Source: CAZGVV01 sp964529155 (GTDB lineage Bacteria; Pseudomonadota; Alphaproteobacteria; Rickettsiales; SXRF01). Taken from it: a DNA stretch of 8,331 nt. Below the pieces are notes generated by a model. The model made no database searches and was not told where the DNA came from. It saw nothing but the letters and a program-made list of their open reading frames with translations. The position numbers and the translations under genes are program-made. How positions within the stretch are numbered: position 1 is the stretch's first letter; each line of letters starts with the position of its first letter. Below, in pieces: positions 5,440 to 8,331 of the stretch. The stretch is taken from positions 1 to 8,331 of the forward strand of contig CAZGVV010000074.1 of NCBI GenBank assembly GCA_964529155.1, written 5' to 3'.

Positions 5440-6426
5440 GTGATTAAAACAGAATCCAAAGGCGAACCACGCGTCGCCGACCCGGAAGACAAATACGCTA
5501 TCCCCACCGAAGCCAGCGTGGGCGAAAAAGCGTTTGGCGCTGCGACGTATACAGGAGTCGGGTATTTTGCGAATTTGATTATGTCTGTCATGTTATGGGA
5601 TTCGTTTCGTAACGGACATTTAAAAGGCATTCCTAAACCTCTAAGCAATGGACTCGCAAGTCTGGTGAAGGGCGTCACCAAAGATGAAGCAGCCGCTCAA
5701 AAAGTAGCCACCACTTTAATTGATTACGGTTTGTCCACCACCGGCGGTCACATTGCAATGGTTCCCTTGGTGATGATGGAAGACAAAGCCCGCTACATCA
5801 CGCATGAAGCGAACAAGCTTCTCGATAAAGATTATAAATATAAAGATGTAAAAGCCAGCTGGAGCACACCTGATCGCGAATTGCCTCCCCTGCTTAATGA
5901 GCCTACGGAACAGAACATTCCCCAAGTTGTTCTGCGCCGGGCTATTGGCATGGGCATCATCGCTGCTTCTGGAACAACCCTTGAGAGGGTAAAACTCGCC
6001 CGCCCCTTGGAAAACGCCACGGTTAATCTGTTTAATAACGCCATTAAAGCGACCGGAAGTAAAACGCTTAAAAATGTAAGCGAAATTCCTCGTATGCAGC
6101 GCTACATCAAGCTTACCGGGCTTGACGCCTATTTTACTGTTATCACCGCTACGGTTGCTTACATGACCAGCAATTTATTTGGCAAAAAACAAGGATCTAA
6201 TGAACTGCCTGCCAAAAAAACCGAGGCCCCCGAAGCAGTTACCCGTGAAGCCCCAGTGCTCGCTACCACACCCACAGATGCCCTAACCGTGGCCGAAGTG
6301 AAGCCGAACACCCTGCTAAAGGCCTATAATCCCGACAACATGGCCGCCCATATGCCCCATGCCAGCCACACAGAGCGCCTCGCCGCACAAAATGCCAGCA
6401 TGGACGCCGCCCGCGTACCTGCCTAA
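5440..6426 (+). CDS. P5: uncharacterised four-segment membrane protein, array member 5
   Basis: This 328-residue protein of unknown function starts at GTG behind a good AGGGAG site. About 30 polar residues precede segment 1 (about 34-55) with ATYTGVGYF. Segment 2 (about 93-113) ends in P109-x(4)-E114-D-K. A hydrophilic loop with EPTEQN (154-159) leads to segment 3 (about 163-180). D229 opens segment 4 in LDAYFTVITATVAY, which pairs closely with FDATFTAITASATY of P1. SNGL (69-72) is also shared with P1 at the equivalent place. The Ala/Pro/Thr-rich tail contains HTERL (310-314), similar to HSERM in P3. It has its own promoter copy of the shared motif. I see no terminator before rpsP, so some readthrough is possible. 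It and P1 form one subfamily bracketing P2-P4. Confidence 0.87.
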   Translation: MIKTESKGEPRVADPEDKYAIPTEASVGEKAFGAATYTGVGYFANLIMSVMLWDSFRNGHLKGIPKPLSNGLASLVKGVTKDEAAAQKVATTLIDYGLSTTGGHIAMVPLVMMEDKARYITHEANKLLDKDYKYKDVKASWSTPDRELPPLLNEPTEQNIPQVVLRRAIGMGIIAASGTTLERVKLARPLENATVNLFNNAIKATGSKTLKNVSEIPRMQRYIKLTGLDAYFTVITATVAYMTSNLFGKKQGSNELPAKKTEAPEAVTREAPVLATTPTDALTVAEVKPNTLLKAYNPDNMAAHMPHASHTERLAAQNASMDAARVPA

Positions 6427-6435
6427 CCCTCACTA

Positions 6436-6482
6436 ACCCGTACTTTTCGCTTTACCTACCCGCGCTTTTCGGCTATATAGCC
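6436..6482 (+). promoter_or_regulatory. rpsP upstream region: 22-bp-phased repeat, palindrome and possible promoter
   Basis: ACCCGnnCTTTTCG occurs at 6436-6449 and again at 6458-6471, starts exactly 22 bases apart (about two helical turns), differing only at the two n positions. The second copy runs into GGCTATATAGCC (6471-6482), a perfect 12-bp palindrome. A possible promoter lies across these: TTTACC (6451-6456), 17 bases, TATATA (6474-6479). A regulator could bind one face of the DNA at the repeats, but this is inference from spacing alone. Confidence 0.45.
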
Positions 6483-6527
6483 TATCCCTTATTGTAACAT
6501 CAGGATAAATCAGGAGCTTTTGCACCC

Positions 6528-6848
6528 ATGCCAACGACCATTCGCCTTGCCCGCGGCGGCACCAAGAAACGCCCATATTACCGTATCGTCGTCGCCAATT
6601 CGCGCGACCCGCGTGATGGCAATTGCATCGAACGCATCGGCACCTACAATCCGTTGCTCGCTGATGAAAACGGCCAGCGCATCACCATCGACGCAGACCG
6701 CGCCAAATATTGGCTCTCGGTTGGCGCGCAGCCTTCACACCGCGTGCATTTATTCTTGAACAAGCTCGGCGTGGTAGACACCAAACCAGCCCAAAAAGCC
6801 GCCCGCAAACCGAAGAAAGAAGCCCCGGCAGAAGCTGCCGCTGCTTAA
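6528..6848 (+). CDS. rpsP: 30S ribosomal protein bS16
   Basis: This small-subunit assembly protein binds 16S rRNA early in 30S formation. The 106-residue product begins with the family hallmark TIRLARGGTKKRPYYRIVV and continues with SRDPRDGNCIERIGTYNPL and an HRVHLFLNKLGV core. A Lys/Ala/Pro-rich tail ends in AEAAAA, typical of alphaproteobacterial versions. AGGAG at 6512-6516 lies 11 bases before the ATG, slightly long but the only candidate. The gene stands alone: neither rimM nor trmD, its usual downstream partners, follows, and the next gene is on the opposite strand. It likely uses the promoter region just upstream. Confidence 0.97.
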   Translation: MPTTIRLARGGTKKRPYYRIVVANSRDPRDGNCIERIGTYNPLLADENGQRITIDADRAKYWLSVGAQPSHRVHLFLNKLGVVDTKPAQKAARKPKKEAPAEAAAA

Positions 6849-6862
6849 GCATTTACGTATCT

Positions 6863-6907
6863 GTTATTGCGAGTAAGTTGGCGAATATCGCTACTGCTCG
6901 CAATAAC
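6863..6907. repeat. Long perfect-stem palindrome between rpsP and metW
   Basis: GTTATTGCGAG (6863-6873) is perfectly complementary to CTCGCAATAAC (6897-6907), with an inner GCGA/TCGC stem (6881-6884 and 6888-6891). The right arm ends at the base before the metW stop codon. Neither strand has a T-run after the stem, so it is not a canonical intrinsic terminator, although it may protect or end both convergent transcripts. The ATTGCGAG core resembles palindromic repeats that I recall as scattered through Rickettsiales and some other alphaproteobacterial genomes, so it may be a dispersed element. Confidence 0.7.
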
Positions 6908-7519
6908 CTACTTCCTCACCATAAACACACCTTGCTGCCCCAACACATTGGCCAACCCACCCCGGTTGCGAAACGCCGCCGGTGCGCCCTGGTTAGTCAC
7001 ATAAAGCCGTTGCTCGATCGTCAGGTGCAAACTTTCGCATAATTCTACGAAATCGCTGATCGTACAGAAATGAATATTGGGTGTGTCATACCATTGATAC
7101 GCCAAGGTACGCGTCACCGGCATGCGGCCTTTGCACAGCAAATAAAGCCGGTTGCGCCAATGGCCAAAATTAGGAACAGAAACAATCGCATGCTGCCCGA
7201 TCCGCACCAATTGCGTGAGGACGTGCTTGGGGTTTCGTAGCGTCTGGAGGGTTTGGCTCAGCACGACATAATCCACCGCGCCGTCCGGGTAAAACTCCAA
7301 ATCCGTATCAGCATCACCCTGAATCACCGAAAGCCCGCGGCTGATGCACCGCTGCACCCCATTGGGGGACAATTCAATCCCCCGCCCCTTCACCTGCTTC
7401 TCACGTGCCAGCCACGCCAGCAAATCGCCTTCGCCGCAGCCCACGTCCAATAAAGTAGCACTGGGAGCAATCAAACTCGCAATAGCCCGTAGATCCGGGC
7501 GAAGAATTGATTCCATCAT
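6908..7519 (-). CDS. metW: Methionine biosynthesis protein MetW
   Basis: This 203-residue protein has a methyltransferase-like fold and acts with MetX in methionine synthesis; in Pseudomonas it is reported to bind and activate MetX. The SAM-binding glycine motif DVGCGEGD is at 25-32, the acidic residue of GIELS at 47-51, GDAD at 68-71, and SQTLQTL at 88-94. The MetW hallmarks SVPNFGHWRNRL (114-125) and YQWYDTPNIHFC (141-152) are intact. Length is typical for the family. Its ATG overlaps the metX TGA (ATGA at 7516-7519), showing translational coupling. Whether MetW itself methylates anything is unsettled for the family. Confidence 0.95.
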   Translation of the reverse strand: MMESILRPDLRAIASLIAPSATLLDVGCGEGDLLAWLAREKQVKGRGIELSPNGVQRCISRGLSVIQGDADTDLEFYPDGAVDYVVLSQTLQTLRNPKHVLTQLVRIGQHAIVSVPNFGHWRNRLYLLCKGRMPVTRTLAYQWYDTPNIHFCTISDFVELCESLHLTIEQRLYVTNQGAPAAFRNRGGLANVLGQQGVFMVRK

Positions 7520-8331
7520 ACGATCATCTCTCCATGCCCCAAAAATCCCCGCACGGCACTATATAAATCCGGCTCATCCAATAAAAACGCGTCATGCCCT
7601 TTGTCGCTGGCAATTTCCGTAAAGCTGACCTGCGCGCCCACCACATTCAACGCCCGCACCAGGCTTCGGCTTTCGGCGCTCGGAAACAACCAGTCGCTGG
7701 TGAAGGCAATCACACAAAACCGCGCTTGCGTATTAGCAAATACCTGGCTCAACGATTTCTGCCCGCCTTCACTCAAATCAAAATAGCTGGCGGCGCGCGT
7801 GAGGTAGAGGTAGGAATTGGCGTCAAATCGCTCCACGAAGGTAATACCCTGGTGGCGCAAATAGCTCTCAATGCGGAAATCCGCTTCAAACGCATAGGTA
7901 AACCGCTCACGGTCCTGAAGCGAGCGCCCGAAGCGTTGCTGTAGCATCGCTTCCGACATATACGTCACATGCGCCGCCATGCGCGCCACGGCCAATCCTT
8001 TCGCCGGATAACGCTTGCTTTCGGCATAATGCCCCTCGCACCATTCGGGGTCTGCCATAATTGCCTGACGGCCAATTTCATGAAAGGCAATGTTCTGAGC
8101 CGATTGGCGCGTAGCCGTGGCAATCGGCATTACCGCTGCCACGCGCTGCGGAAAACGCACTGCCCATTCCAGCGCCTGCATGCCGCCCATGGACCCCCCG
8201 ATCACCGCATATAACCGCTCAATCCCCAGCGCATCCAGCAATAACGCCTGCGCCCGCACCATATCGCCGATCGTCACCACCGTCTCCACCCGCGTCCGTG
8301 TCTTCGCCCGCAGCACGCGTACAGATGCCGG
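7516..8331 (-). CDS. metX: Homoserine O-acyltransferase MetX, 5' end outside window
   Basis: This alpha/beta-hydrolase-fold enzyme transfers an acetyl (in some relatives succinyl) group to the homoserine hydroxyl, the first committed step of methionine synthesis. The visible 271 residues lack roughly the first 100; the frame stays open to the window edge, so the GTG codon at 8316 is not the start. The catalytic triad is visible: Ser47 in GGSMGG, Asp213 in TSDWLFP, and His246 in KGHDAFLLD. PAS (visible residues 1-3) matches the family G-P-x-S region, followed by VVTIGDMVRAQ. The loop between them is unusually Arg-rich (VRVLRAKTRTRV). It is coupled to metW by a four-base overlap. The acyl donor cannot be decided from this part. 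Confidence 0.96.
   Translation of the reverse strand, partial: PASVRVLRAKTRTRVETVVTIGDMVRAQALLLDALGIERLYAVIGGSMGGMQALEWAVRFPQRVAAVMPIATATRQSAQNIAFHEIGRQAIMADPEWCEGHYAESKRYPAKGLAVARMAAHVTYMSEAMLQQRFGRSLQDRERFTYAFEADFRIESYLRHQGITFVERFDANSYLYLTRAASYFDLSEGGQKSLSQVFANTQARFCVIAFTSDWLFPSAESRSLVRALNVVGAQVSFTEIASDKGHDAFLLDEPDLYSAVRGFLGHGEMIV

Noticed and set aside
1240..6530. Possibility of an insertion sequence, prophage or genomic island carrying P1-P5.
   Set aside because: I see no transposase, integrase, tRNA gene, target duplication or terminal inverted repeats around the array, so a mobile origin is not supported here.
1..8331. CRISPR array, tRNA or rRNA genes.
   Set aside because: No regularly spaced direct repeats with spacers, no tRNA-like cloverleaf sequences and no rRNA segments were found by reading.

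Overview
The window looks like part of an alphaproteobacterial chromosome, probably a scaffolded draft or metagenome assembly. The evidence is a GroEL with an alphaproteobacterial-style C-terminus (Gly/Met repeat ending GDMDF), a bS16 with a Lys/Ala-rich tail, an overlapping metX-metW pair, and a run of exactly 10 Ns. Ordinary housekeeping genes sit at both ends. The middle is an unusual block of five related genes that I cannot assign to any known family.

Layout, left to right. The C-terminal two thirds of groEL (1-1160) is interrupted by an assembly gap whose length is wrong. It is followed by an imperfect palindromic repeat and a strong intrinsic terminator (1247-1279). Five forward-strand genes, here called P1 to P5, fill 1350-6426. 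Each encodes an approximately 290-360 residue protein with a variable polar N-terminus, four moderately hydrophobic segments and a polar, probably disordered C-terminal tail. Hand alignment shows they are paralogues. All share a Tyr-Gly element in segment 1, a P-x(4)-E-[DN] signature at the exit of segment 2, and an Asp opening segment 4. P1 and P5 resemble each other most, P3 and P4 are a recent duplicate pair, and P2 is divergent. P4 is split by a one-base excess in an A8 tract.

The 10-mer AATCTTCACA occurs upstream of P1, upstream of P2 and upstream of P5, but not before P3 or P4, which are packed directly behind P2. This suggests three co-regulated transcription units: P1, P2-P3-P4 and P5.

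After the array, rpsP (6528-6848) has its own upstream region with a repeated 14-mer and a perfect 12-bp palindrome. A long perfect-stem hairpin (6863-6907) separates rpsP from the convergent metX-metW operon (minus strand, 6908 to the window edge), which makes activated homoserine for methionine synthesis.

The candidate for a new system is the P1-P5 family: a co-regulated tandem array of predicted four-segment membrane proteins, with short conserved tail peptides and homopolymer tracts in several members. Its function cannot be read from the sequence.
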